Shown: in pieces, positions 40,274 through 49,085 of the stretch
Layout: each line of letters starts with the position of its first letter
How positions within the stretch are numbered: position 1 is the stretch's first letter
From: Candidatus Villigracilis saccharophilus
GTDB taxonomy: Bacteria; Chloroflexota; Anaerolineae; Anaerolineales; Villigracilaceae
Assembly (NCBI GenBank): GCA_016709305.1
Contig: JADJNA010000055.1
Location: 186,001 to 250,000, forward strand
Reading direction: 5' to 3'
DNA: 64,000 nucleotides
The notes under the pieces: model-generated
Seen by the model: the letters and a program-made list of their open reading frames with translations, nothing else
The model's database searches: none
Told to the model about the DNA's origin: nothing
Translations under genes and position numbers: made by a program

Positions 40274-40392
40274 CCCTGGTCGTTGTACAGCCCAGTGATA
40301 CATGAAGCCCTAAGCAACGCACATTGGCGCAACCTAGGGCTCCGTAAGCATGTTGAATAGATACGACGAAATACGTTATTCTTTTTGAACCA

Positions 40393-40455
40393 CCTGCGAA
40401 GCGTGCGGACCGCACGTCCGGTTGGGTGAGAGGGGGCGGCTAATGACCGCTTATT
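40393..40455 (+). ncRNA. Group II intron 3'-end remnant (D5/D6-like)
   Basis: The stretch GAAGCGTGCGGACCGCACGT followed by CCGGTTGGGTGAGAGG and GGCGGCTAATGACCGC resembles the domain 5 and domain 6 end of bacterial group II introns. It has a GTGCG/CGCAC stem, the AGC and CGGTT elements of domain 5, and a small GCGG/CCGC hairpin with an A-containing loop for domain 6. The preceding 40275-40392 may hold further intron sequence, but no reverse transcriptase frame exists. The remnant overlaps the 3' end of the reverse-strand DUF5667 gene. The identification is from memory of the motif; a covariance search would settle it. Confidence 0.5.
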
Positions 40456-41450
40456 AAAGGCTTTCCACCTTGACCACCAGGATCAGGTGCAGAACCATTT
40501 CCATTATCATACCCATCTCCTGCGCCATTACCAGTCCCACTGTCATTCACATTTCCTGCGCCGGTGCCATTTGCATTGTTGTCCCCATTGTTGTTCTGAG
40601 TGTTTCCATTATCTTGCGGCATAGGTGTACCAGCGGGCGGATTGTTATTTCCGTTCTGTTGACCAGTGCCATCTAGTGCAGGTGTGCAGGATGTTTGCGG
40701 TGTGACTGCACTACCAGTTGCCAACGGAGTCTGTGTGGTGCGGACTTGATTCTGATTCTGGTTACGGAATGCTTGCGGGTCAACAAGGTCAGCTTCGATC
40801 TGTCCCAATTGATTGTGCAGCATCTCGCGGGTTTGTTGCAGGATCGGCTCACACTCTGTGCAGGTTCCATCCTGAAGTTGGATCATCAATTGTTCCTGCG
40901 TTTGCAGGTGGGTGCGGATTTGTTCCATTGCGACAACCATTGAAGCATCATCAAGATTTGAGGCTATATGCAGTGCCTGTTGGATGCGTTCCTGTGTTCG
41001 AATGGTTAATTCTGCTGGCGGTGTGATTCCTGCCAGGGTCAGTGCTGCCGTTTCTTCAGTACGTGTCTGGACTTGTTCCATCAGCATTTCAATTTTCAAA
41101 CCAGGATCAGAGGCGAGCCAAACTTTTGCATCTTCGCTCATTAGTTTGAGCTGGTAGAGTGGTTGGTTGGGAAGATCATCCTGCGCGGCGGAAACGGTGG
41201 CGCTTCCCCCGAATAGCAGGCCAAGTACAACTAGGGCGGACATGATCAAATTCATAGCAAATTTCTCCTTTTGTTGAAAGATTGTCGTCCACCAGTTGTG
41301 ACGCCGTCCTTCGCTTGCAGATACGGCCTGGGATATGAATCTGCTCCGGGCACGGGTAGCAGCTTGAGGGTCACGTGCGGAAGCGGATTTTATTTCATCC
41401 AGTAAAGCCGCAAGACGCGGGTCGAGTTTGTCATCTTGTTTCATGTTCAT
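40440..41450 (-). CDS. DUF5667-domain membrane protein with Asn/Gly-rich tail
   Basis: 336 residues. A short cytoplasmic N-terminus with several basic residues (RAARSR-like) is followed by one membrane helix (about residues 68-88, NLIMSALVVLGLLFGGSATVSAA). The DUF5667 helical domain comes next (LPNQPLYQLKLMSEDAKVWL, then repeats of helices with Q and E). The last 80 residues are mostly N, G, D, T and P. It overlaps the upstream ECF sigma gene by four bases, a pairing known for this family, which suggests an anti-sigma-like or envelope sensing role. The stop codon and last residues fall inside the intron-like sequence, so the original C-terminus may be displaced. Confidence 0.75.
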   Translation of the reverse strand: MNMKQDDKLDPRLAALLDEIKSASARDPQAATRARSRFISQAVSASEGRRHNWWTTIFQQKEKFAMNLIMSALVVLGLLFGGSATVSAAQDDLPNQPLYQLKLMSEDAKVWLASDPGLKIEMLMEQVQTRTEETAALTLAGITPPAELTIRTQERIQQALHIASNLDDASMVVAMEQIRTHLQTQEQLMIQLQDGTCTECEPILQQTREMLHNQLGQIEADLVDPQAFRNQNQNQVRTTQTPLATGSAVTPQTSCTPALDGTGQQNGNNNPPAGTPMPQDNGNTQNNNGDNNANGTGAGNVNDSGTGNGAGDGYDNGNGSAPDPGGQGGKPLISGH

Positions 41451-41977
41451 GCCTCATCATCCAAAAGAAGTTTCTGCAAATGTGCCAGCGCGCGGTGCTG
41501 AAGGGATTTGACTGCGCCAACAGGTTTGTTCAATACGAGCGCGATCTCTTCGTTCTCCCAGCCTTCAAGGTATTTGAGAGCGATTACCTGTCCCTGATCT
41601 TCGATTAGCTCTAGCAATGCGACGCGTACTTGATATTGACGGATACTCAGGCTGGCGTTTTCTTCGGTGTTTTCACCATCTGGTATGTCATCATCGAGGA
41701 TGCTTTCAGGTTTTTGATGGCGGTAATGATCCACGATGAAGTTGTGAGCGGTGCGAAAAAGATAAGCTTGCAGGTAATCACGCGGTCCTCTGCCTTTTTG
41801 TAATGCTTGCAGAAAACGGCTGAATGTTTCAGCCACGCAATCTTCCGCGGTACAGTCATCGCCGAGCAATCGGAAGGCGTAGCGATACAGTCGCGGGCTG
41901 TATAGATCGTAAATTTCTGCCAGCGCACAGGGTTCAAGTTGTTTGGCCTGTATTAACAAATCTGGTTTCGGGATCAC
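41447..41977 (-). CDS. ECF-type RNA polymerase sigma factor
   Basis: Intact, 176 residues on the reverse strand. The sigma-2 region (YDLYSPRLYRYAFRLLGD, AEDCVAETFSRFLQAL, DYLQAYLFRTAHNFIVDHYR) and the sigma-4 region (VALLELIEDQGQVIALKYLEGW and VLNKPVGAVKSLQHRALAHL) are both complete. The regulator gene downstream overlaps in ATGA, so the two are translated together, as in sigma/anti-sigma pairs. Target promoters cannot be deduced; the secreted DUF2202 protein upstream on the same strand is a possible member of its regulon. Confidence 0.9.
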   Translation of the reverse strand: MIPKPDLLIQAKQLEPCALAEIYDLYSPRLYRYAFRLLGDDCTAEDCVAETFSRFLQALQKGRGPRDYLQAYLFRTAHNFIVDHYRHQKPESILDDDIPDGENTEENASLSIRQYQVRVALLELIEDQGQVIALKYLEGWENEEIALVLNKPVGAVKSLQHRALAHLQKLLLDDEA

Positions 41978-41988
41978 GGTGACTCATT

Positions 41989-43023
41989 TCATATGACGCT
42001 GAACATGACTAAAAGATACGGGTGGGATGCAAAACAGGAGCGAGCAAACCCGATAGACTGGCTGTAGCGCGAGTTACCGAGTTGAACATACAGGATCGTT
42101 CCATCGTCAAGTGTGACGCTCATTCCAGAAAGATCGAAGCTGTTGACGATGCCATGCACTGTCGTTGCCCCACTGATATTTGCCTGCGGAATTCCTGTGC
42201 CGGCAGTATTGCTTTGTGCATTGGATCCTTGTGCGCCGTTGCCCTGTCCGTTCGAGCCTTGATTGCCCTGTCCATTTGAACTTCCATTGCCATTCGTGCT
42301 GGAAATAATGACCTGATATTGGTCGGCGGGCAAGTAATGCGGCTCATAGGTTTCACCGGTCTGCTGAGTTAGCACGCTGCTGAAAGCCTGCAAGTGATTG
42401 AAAGAGCCGTTCATCAGATTGTTGTAAACCAGTTGAATGTCGGCGTTATCTGTTTGGGTAAAGCGGGTCTGCAGATCGAGGATGTCAATCTCTTCGATGG
42501 CTGCACCCACTTTCAATGCGTCACCGATGGAGAGACTGCCCTGCGCGATCAGTTGGTTGTACAAAGCCTGAAGGTCAGGATTCGTAAATTGTCCAGGAGC
42601 AAGCGCAGGGTCGGCCAGTGCGTAGCGGTCAAGCAGGATTTTGATCTCATCCATGTGCATCTGTTCGCTGGAGGCAACGTTCGTGAAGGTTTGAATTCCC
42701 CAGGTTGTATAGAGCGCATTGTATACATCACGGGCGAGTTTTTCTTCTTCGCGCATGAAGAGCAGGGCGGCGGCTTCATCAGCGCTTAGATCCGATGAGG
42801 GGATGTCAAGCACTGAGGTGCCTGTTCCATTACCAGTGTTGCCTGAATTTCCGCTGTTGCCATTTCCACCATTCCCGTTTCCGTTGGCGGAGACGGTTTG
42901 CGGTTGAGCAGCCAGGATATTTGTGCCAGGTGCAGCAAACGCTGTGTAGACGCTTGCTCCAATGGCGATGACGATCACTGCGGCTAGAATTCCAGCCAGA
43001 AGGTTTTTTAGTGTTTTGAACAT
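41989..43023 (-). CDS. Secreted DUF2202 (ferritin-like) protein
   Basis: Reverse strand; the ATG at 43023 is chosen because AGAGGACACC precedes it and a signal/anchor helix follows (LLAGILAAVIVIAIGASVYTAF). A G/N-rich linker leads to the DUF2202 domain: EEAALLFMREEEKLARDVYNAL, SSEQMHMDEIKILLDRY and the later YNNLMNGSFNHLQAF, which supply the E and H residues of a four-helix di-metal-type bundle. The tail has a second S/N/G/Q-rich linker and a small beta domain (VNSFDLSGMSVTLDDGTILYV). The extreme C-terminus (SIGFARSCFASHP) looks out of frame. Function unknown; often next to sigma factors in Chloroflexota-type genomes (inference). Confidence 0.75.
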   Translation of the reverse strand: MFKTLKNLLAGILAAVIVIAIGASVYTAFAAPGTNILAAQPQTVSANGNGNGGNGNSGNSGNTGNGTGTSVLDIPSSDLSADEAAALLFMREEEKLARDVYNALYTTWGIQTFTNVASSEQMHMDEIKILLDRYALADPALAPGQFTNPDLQALYNQLIAQGSLSIGDALKVGAAIEEIDILDLQTRFTQTDNADIQLVYNNLMNGSFNHLQAFSSVLTQQTGETYEPHYLPADQYQVIISSTNGNGSSNGQGNQGSNGQGNGAQGSNAQSNTAGTGIPQANISGATTVHGIVNSFDLSGMSVTLDDGTILYVQLGNSRYSQSIGFARSCFASHPYLLVMFSVI

Positions 43024-43254
43024 GGTGTCCTCTTTTTGTTGCTTATTTTCAAATTTTAAGTTACGGTTTGTTCGTAACTCTGACCCCATGATAGAACTCA
43101 ATTGTAAAGAATGAATAAATTTACAAACAAGGTTGTGCAAAATTTGATACGGCCTGTCCTTTATCAAATCTTCATAACTTCTTTTTGAAAGCACTAACTT
43201 AAATTGATAAAAATGGGGGAATTATTTTGCCAGGATCAATAATCAGGAGAAGCC

Positions 43255-44658
43255 ATGACCGAAGAAACACCCATCCCCGAAAAAGACTCCATGCTTGACC
43301 GTATGCGCGAGCGTCTTGTTCCCGATGTAATGCCAGTGGATGATCGCGGACGTATGCGCATGGTGGTGGATAGTCTCATCCTACATCTGCACCCCACCAA
43401 AGTCATCGCCTCCACCATGAACTGGACATATAGCTGGGGACTGGGTGGGCTCTCCGCTTTGCTGATGGCTGTGCTTGGTATGACAGGTGTCGTCCTGCAA
43501 AACAATTACACGCCCGCCGCGCCGCAAGCCTACCTTGATATTCTGGAGATCAACTCCAACGTCTGGTTCGGCGAACTCGTCCGAAACCTGCACCACTGGA
43601 GCGCAAACCTGCTTATTATTGTTACAGTGCTTCATCTTATTCGTGTATTTGTTACCGGCGCGTACCGTCCTCCGCGCGAACTCAACTGGCTGATCGGGGT
43701 CGCCATGCTATTGTTGGTGGTTGCCGCCAACTTCACAGGCTATCTTCTGCCCTGGGATCAACTCGCCTTCTGGGCCATCACTGTTGGTACGAGCATCATT
43801 AACTATGTGCCGTTAGTAGGAAACCAACTCGGTCAACTGATTCTCGGTGGTCCCGAAGTCGGCGCAAATACCCTGCTCAATTTTTATTCCATGCATATCT
43901 CGCTCATCCCGCTTTCCATCTTTGGATTGATGTCGTTTCACTTTTGGCGTGTCCGCAAAGATGGCGGATTAACCTTGCCAAAAAAATTGGATAAATTGGA
44001 TCCGCCAAAGATCGAGCGTGTGACAACGATCCCGCATCTTGTCCGCCGTGAATTGGTCTTTGCACTAGCGGCATTCGCTGTGCTCCTGGTTTTTGCCATG
44101 CTCGTGCCTGCCCCGCTTGAAGGCATTGCCAACCCCGACATTTCCCCCAACCCAGCCAAAGCGCCGTGGTACTTCATGGGCTTGCAGGAATTGTTACTGC
44201 ACTTTCATCCGCTGGTCGGAGCGATCATCCTGCCGACTCTCGCGGTCATTGGCATTTTTCTCCTTCCTTTCTTTGACATCAATCTAAACAGTGTCGGCAT
44301 TTATTTCCGCTCACACCGCGGACGTTCACTGACCGTCCTTGCAATAGGCATGGCTCTCATTCTCACGCCGATTTGGGTGTTGCTCGATGAGTTCGTTTTG
44401 AATTGGAGCGCCTGGCTTCCCACCTGGAATACGCTCCTCTCGAACGGCCTCATTCCATTGGCAGTCATCCTCTTCCCGCTCATTTTGCTGGATGAATGGA
44501 CGGTCAAATTTTTTCACGCAGATACTGAAGAGCGCGTCTTATTCATTGCCACCTTCCTGTTTACTGCCTTTATTGTATTGACCATTATCGGGATATTCTT
44601 CCGCGGCCCGGGCATGTCACTCTACTGGGCATGGAATATGCCAGCCGCCACGCACTGA
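43255..44658 (+). CDS. Cytochrome b of a bc-type quinol:cytochrome c oxidoreductase
   Basis: Intact, 467 residues. The N-terminal cytochrome b core has paired heme ligands in LVRNLHHWSANLLIIVTVLH and in SMHISLIPLSIFGLMSFHFW, and GYLLPWDQLAFWAITV lies in the quinone site. The C-terminal part contains NPAKAPWYFMGLQELLLHFHP in place of the PEWY motif, so the usual Glu of the Qo site is replaced by the sequence KAPWYF, as in several menaquinone-using enzymes (family knowledge). Further helices bring the total to about nine or ten. Operon order cytochrome b, Rieske, triheme cytochrome c shows a complete electron-transfer complex in the cytoplasmic membrane. Confidence 0.92.
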   Translation: MTEETPIPEKDSMLDRMRERLVPDVMPVDDRGRMRMVVDSLILHLHPTKVIASTMNWTYSWGLGGLSALLMAVLGMTGVVLQNNYTPAAPQAYLDILEINSNVWFGELVRNLHHWSANLLIIVTVLHLIRVFVTGAYRPPRELNWLIGVAMLLLVVAANFTGYLLPWDQLAFWAITVGTSIINYVPLVGNQLGQLILGGPEVGANTLLNFYSMHISLIPLSIFGLMSFHFWRVRKDGGLTLPKKLDKLDPPKIERVTTIPHLVRRELVFALAAFAVLLVFAMLVPAPLEGIANPDISPNPAKAPWYFMGLQELLLHFHPLVGAIILPTLAVIGIFLLPFFDINLNSVGIYFRSHRGRSLTVLAIGMALILTPIWVLLDEFVLNWSAWLPTWNTLLSNGLIPLAVILFPLILLDEWTVKFFHADTEERVLFIATFLFTAFIVLTIIGIFFRGPGMSLYWAWNMPAATH

Positions 44659-44686
44659 TCAGTGTGTACTGAATATTGGAGTTCTT

Positions 44687-45172
44687 ATGTCTGATACCCC
44701 TCTCGTACCCTCCCGCCGTGACTTTCTCAAAATCGCCTGGGCCTTTTTTGGCGGACTTGTTTTACTTGAAACCGCAGGCGTTTTCATTGCCTATCTGCAA
44801 CCACGCCTGACCGAAGGTGAATTCGGTTCGATCATCAACGTGGGCCTGGTGGATGATTTTCCGCCCAACTCGGTCACTCACATTTCCAATGGCCGTTTCT
44901 ACGTGGTGCGTCTCGGTGATGGTGGCTTTATGGCTGTCTATCATCGTTGCACACATCTTGGCTGTACCGTCCCCTGGGATTCAACTGCGCAGAAATTTAT
45001 CTGTCCCTGCCACAACTCACAGTTCGACCAGCAGGGCACAGTTGAGAATCCGCCAGCCCCGCGTCCGCTGGATCTGTTCTCTGTCACTATTGAAGAAGGT
45101 CAGATCAAAGTAGATACAGGCAACCTGCTTCAACGTCAATCCTTTGAAGCCGCACAGGTCGTTTATCCGTAG
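44687..45172 (+). CDS. Rieske iron-sulfur protein of the bc complex
   Basis: Intact, 161 residues. The N-terminus has a twin-arginine pattern (SRRDFLK at residues 9-15) with one membrane helix, the normal anchor. The cluster motifs are CTHLGC (C88, H90, C93) and CPCHNS (C106, C108, H109): two Cys and two His bind the 2Fe-2S cluster, and C93/C108 form the stabilising disulfide. It follows cytochrome b by 28 bases with TTGGAG as ribosome site. It would carry electrons from the Qo site to the triheme cytochrome encoded downstream. Confidence 0.93.
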   Translation: MSDTPLVPSRRDFLKIAWAFFGGLVLLETAGVFIAYLQPRLTEGEFGSIINVGLVDDFPPNSVTHISNGRFYVVRLGDGGFMAVYHRCTHLGCTVPWDSTAQKFICPCHNSQFDQQGTVENPPAPRPLDLFSVTIEEGQIKVDTGNLLQRQSFEAAQVVYP

Positions 45173-45175
45173 CCA

Positions 45176-45296
45176 TGTCATTGTCAGGGCGTGCTTGTTC
45201 TATGCCCGAAGCAATCCCCGCTATACGAGGAGGTTGCTCACCGCACTGGCGTACGGCGCAAGTGTCGTTGGTAAGAACACCCTCCCCGCAACGACA
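45176..45296. repeat. Intergenic imperfect inverted-repeat element
   Basis: Outer arms TGTCATTGTCAGGG (from 45176) and CCCTCCCCGCAACGACA (to 45296) are imperfect inverted copies, and inner GAAGCAATCCCC and GGTTGCT parts repeat the pattern. The sequence resembles the CGTCATTGCGAGG..GAAGCAATC family of dispersed intergenic palindromes seen in various bacteria. It separates the Rieske and cytochrome c genes and contains no frame of its own. Confidence 0.5.
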
Positions 45297-45312
45297 TTAG
45301 ACAAGGAATCCT

Positions 45313-46650
45313 ATGAACATCCCTCAAAACCGCACCCGTCTCTTTGAAATTCTGGTTGGCCTGCTGGCAACTCAATTTATCTTCCTTGGTCTTGGCTATT
45401 ACATGCTCAATGAGCCCATACGTATCAATGAGTCGCAAACCAAGATCCAACAAATCCAACTTGATGACGCGATGACACTTTACGCCCAAAACTGCTCAGT
45501 CTGTCATGGACTGGCAGGCGAAGGCATTAGCTCAATTCCCCCATTGAACAATCCCGTCCTGCAAACGATGGCTTATGAAGATCTCGCGAAAACCATCGCG
45601 CGCGGACGCTTCAACACTGCCATGCCAGCCTGGAGCAAGGAAGATGGCGGGCCTCTCAGCGATTATCAAATTTCAGAATTGGTTGGATTAGTTCAATCAG
45701 GCGATTGGAACGCGACCCAGGCCCGAGTCGTCAACTTGGGTCTGGCTCCGCTTGTCCCGTTCACCACCGAACCTGACCCTGCTCTGTTCGCCGAGGTAGC
45801 GAATCTGCCCGACGGCGCCACTCTGCAAACCGCCATCACCATCTTCGCAACCAACTGCGTAGCCTGTCATGGCGCTGACGGACTTGGCTCAGGCATTGCG
45901 CCCGCCTTGAATGATCCGCTTGTGCGCGAAAAAACTCCTGACGAATTAACGCGCACTGTTACTTTTGGAAACCCTGGAACCCTCATGGCGGGCTGGAGCA
46001 ATGCCCTGACCACGGAGGAAATCGCCGCCATGGTGACGCTCGTCCAACGTTGGGACGAAGTGCCAGCAGGAATTCTGCCTGCGCCGAATGTCCCCATCCC
46101 AACCACGGAAGAAAGCATTGCTCTCGGTGGCAGTCTGTTTACCGCAAATTGCTCGCGTTGTCATGGCCCCGAAGGACAGGGCACACCGCGCGCGCCTGCG
46201 TTGAATGTTAAATCATTCCTGACGAATACAAGTGATCTTGCCATTCAGCAGATCGTCACGAATGGTGTCCCTGGGACTGCCATGCCTGTTTGGGGTGACC
46301 GCATGCTGAATCTGATATTCAAGCCATCGTCGGTTTCATTCGTCAGTGGGGAAACGACTGCGCCCGAAGTAGCTGTACCAGCCAAGGGCGGCGGAGGCGG
46401 CCCGCCCTGGATGAGAAATAACACCTCTACCACCACGACGGGACAGGGTCAAACCCAATCCACTGGAACTGGCCAAGGTCAGGCAGGCACAGGGTCAACA
46501 AACAACCACAGCCTGGTGGCAAGTCTTCGACTGGCAGATCCTCCTGCTCATATTCGGCGCGTTGTCCATTTCGTTCACGCTGATCTTCATGGGGTTTGGA
46601 ATCTCTGCGCCGCACACGAAAAGAGATCCACTTGGGGGGGGGGAAATAAA
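45313..46650 (+). CDS. Membrane-bound triheme cytochrome c of the bc complex (frame errors near 3' end)
   Basis: ATG 45313 (CAAGGAATCCT before it). One N-terminal anchor helix (residues 11-32), then three class-I cytochrome c domains with CSVCH (61-65), CVACH (183-187) and CSRCH (281-285), and Met ligands in AMPAW, LMAGW and AMPVW. Between about 46312 and 46353 the written frame is nonsense; the alternative gives SDIQAIVGFIRQW, the normal helix end, so two compensating indels are present. At about 46490 the frame is lost again, and another frame encodes VFDWQILLLIFGALSISF, a C-terminal helix. The gene then runs into the G/C homopolymer tract and its exact end is unreadable. Confidence 0.85.
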
Positions 46651-46866
46651 AAACAGGTTGCGTGTAGCTGTTGATCGCCCTAAGAGCGGGGGGTCCCGCG
46701 GGGGGGGGGGGTGGGGGGCGGGGGGCGATCCCCCCGGGAGCAACAACCCCCGCCGGCGGGCCCCGGGGGGGGGGGGGGCCCCGCCCCACAGGAAGGGAGA
46801 AAAAAAACCCCGGGCCAAAGTGGGGGGGGTCAAAAAATGTGGGGAACACCCAACCCCCGGGCTTTA
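46630..46866. other. G/C homopolymer tract, probably not genuine sequence
   Basis: About 240 bases dominated by runs of 6-14 G and 4-6 C with short interruptions, unlike anything else in the window. Any open frames in it are glycine/proline/arginine strings and are not genes. It looks like a low-quality read end or a failed gap closure. Confidence 0.75.
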
Positions 46867-46897
46867 AAATCCGCTAATCTTTCAATTAATCCATTTT

Positions 46898-46929
46898 AGA
46901 ACTCCGAGCCTGTACAGGCTCGGAGTTCT
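46898..46929 (+). terminator. Rho-independent terminator of the bc operon
   Basis: Perfect 32-base palindrome: arm AGAACTCCGAGCCTGT and its exact complement, followed by TTCTTT. The first base pairs can open to give a normal loop. It stands between the cytochrome operon and the adaptor gene. Confidence 0.85.
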
Positions 46930-47018
46930 TTCTTTACACGTTCTTCACAGTAGCGTGAAGACATCTTTATACCTGACGATTAAATTTGACTCAACAATAA
47001 ATATTTCAGGAGCCATTC

Positions 47019-48291
47019 ATGCAGAAAACCTCTTTACAAAAATTATCTCGCAAAACAATCTTCATCACGCTTTTTACGACGCTGGCTATTATTGCCGCTG
47101 TTGTATTTTTTTTCGCGTCCCACCTCGAGTGACGCTGCTGAGGCGCCCACTTTGCAGACAGCCAAGGTCCGCAAGGGTGATCTGGTGGTGACTGCCAGCG
47201 GAGCAGGTACAGTTGTCCCTTCGGCAGAAATTGACTTGGGTTTTCGCTCATCAGGCGTATTGACCGAGTTAAATGTAGCACTCGGTGACTCGGTGAAAAC
47301 ATCGCAGGTGCTGGCCCGTCTGGAAGAGAATATTCAAGCCGAGGCAGATTTTCAAGCGCTGTTTACCCCGCAGGGAATTGCCCAGGCAGAACTCGCGTTG
47401 GTGAATGCGCAGGATGCACTGGTCCTGGCTGAAAACCATGTCATGTATGTGATCGGTCTGGATGCATGGTACTGGGAAGAGGAATTGGCAAGGCCCGACG
47501 CGACACAAGCTGACAAAGATCTGGCGCAGACTCGAATTGATTATTTTATGAGTCTGATCTACATCGACGCATCAGATCTGGAGCCTGCCCGGGTTGAACT
47601 CGAGTCTGCCCGCGTTGGTCTGCTGGATGCGCAAGCCGCGCTCGATATTGTAAGAGCGGGACCTACGGCATTCAACGCTCCGATCGCAGCCCTGGGGACT
47701 CAAATGGCAAAGCTTGAAAAAGCCCGTCTGGCTGTGGAAGGGACCCGGTTGATCGCCCCCTTTGACGGCAAGCTGACTTCTCTCGATGTTGTTGAAGGGC
47801 AATCCGTTGGCACTTCCCCGATCATGACCATCGCTACAACCGAAAAATTATTGGTTCGTTTTTATCTCGATGAAACCGATCTGGACAAAGTGGTGGTCGG
47901 AAACCGCGTCACGTTCATGTTTGACGCGTACCAAAACCAACCAGTGGACGGTGAAGTGGTCATCGTCGAGCCGACCCTGCAAGTAGTGGATGGCACGCCC
48001 GTGATCGTTGTCTGGGCATCCCTGCCAGCTGAAACAGATTTCAACCTCATGTCAGGCATGACCGTGGATGCGGAAGTCATAGCGGGCGAATCACTCCAGA
48101 CTCTCATCGTCCCCGTTCAAGCATTACGTGAATTAGCTCCAGACTCATATGCCGTCTTCATCGTTGATGGAAATGGACAATTGGTCATGACCCCGGTCAC
48201 GGTTGGCTTGCGTGATTTCGCCAACGCTGAAATTTTGAGCGGCGTAAAAGTTGGCGACGTGGTCAGCACGGGTACGGTGGAAACGAAGTAA
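47019..48291 (+). pseudogene. HlyD/MacA-type membrane-fusion protein, one frameshift in a T run
   Basis: ATG 47019 (TTTCAGGAGCC before it) encodes a membrane anchor (RKTIFITLFTTLAIIAAVVFF). The long T run at about 47103-47113 breaks the frame, and the rest continues from SSDAAEAPTLQTAKVRKGDL. Lipoyl half (FRSSGVLTELNVALGDSV), helical hairpin, second lipoyl half (LIAPFDGKLTSLDVVEGQSV) and beta barrel (VIAGESLQTLIVPVQAL) all follow without damage. Length after repair is about 424 residues. Together with the ATPase and permease downstream it forms a MacAB-like exporter. The homopolymer position makes a sequencing error the likely cause. Confidence 0.85.
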
Positions 48292-48350
48292 ATTCCCCTT
48301 CCCATAGCCCTCTCCCTGCGGGTTGGGGATGAAGGCAAAAGGATATATTG

Positions 48351-49073
48351 ATGAACAATACTCTAATTGAAATTACAGGTATGACAAAAATATACGGCGT
48401 GGATGAAGCCGCTGTGTCCGCGCTGGCGGGTGTGAACGTGGATGTCTCACGCGGTGAGTTTGTCGCCATCATGGGACATTCGGGTTCGGGCAAATCCACA
48501 TTGATGAATATTCTTGGCTGCCTTGATCGCCCAACGGCGGGTCAATATATTCTCGATGGACGCGATGTTGGACGGATGGGTAAGGATGAACTGGCGGAGA
48601 TACGTAATGAAAAACTTGGATTTATCTTTCAGTCCTTCAATTTACTGCCACGCTTGAGCGCGCTATCCAACGTGATGCTTCCCATGCTTTACAACAGCGA
48701 AGATATCAGCGACACAGATGCAGAAGCCCGCGCGATCGCCTCACTCGAAGCAGTTGGCTTGGGCGGACGCCTGCATCATCGTCCCAATCAACTTTCTGGC
48801 GGACAGCAGCAGCGTGTTGCGATAGCGCGTGCATTGGTCAATAGACCGCCGCTGATCCTGGCCGATGAACCTACCGGCAATCTCGATTCCAAATCGAGTG
48901 TGGAAATTATGGACATCCTGCATGACTTGCACAAGAACGGAGCGACGATCGTCATGGTTACACACGAGCCGGATATTGCCGAACATGCTGAGCGTGTGAT
49001 CTGCGTAAAGGATGGCCTCATTCTTTCAGACGGGCGCAGCGGTTCCAATCCCTGCCTTGCGAAGCGGATGTAA
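48351..49073 (+). CDS. ABC transporter ATPase (MacB/LolD type)
   Basis: Intact, 240 residues from ATG 48351 (AAAAGGATAT upstream). Walker A GHSGSGKST near residues 38-46, Q-loop in FIFQSFNLLPRLSAL, signature QLSGGQQQRVAIARAL near 145, Walker B LILADEPTGNLDS and switch His in VTHEPD. It is the short, single-domain form that works with separate FtsX permeases. The order adaptor, ATPase, permease, with gaps of 59 and 12 bases, marks one operon. Substrates of such exporters include macrolides, peptides and lipoproteins; here the two lipoprotein genes downstream are candidates to be cargo or partners. Confidence 0.92.
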   Translation: MNNTLIEITGMTKIYGVDEAAVSALAGVNVDVSRGEFVAIMGHSGSGKSTLMNILGCLDRPTAGQYILDGRDVGRMGKDELAEIRNEKLGFIFQSFNLLPRLSALSNVMLPMLYNSEDISDTDAEARAIASLEAVGLGGRLHHRPNQLSGGQQQRVAIARALVNRPPLILADEPTGNLDSKSSVEIMDILHDLHKNGATIVMVTHEPDIAEHAERVICVKDGLILSDGRSGSNPCLAKRM

Positions 49074-49085
49074 AAAAGGATCATC

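Noticed and set aside
43143..43168. Fnr box upstream of cytochrome b (TTTGATA and TATCAAA)
   Set aside because: The half-sites are 12 bases apart instead of the four to six needed for an Fnr-type dimer.
46562..46899. Open frames coding glycine- and proline-rich proteins on both strands
   Set aside because: They are products of the G/C homopolymer tract and have no family features.
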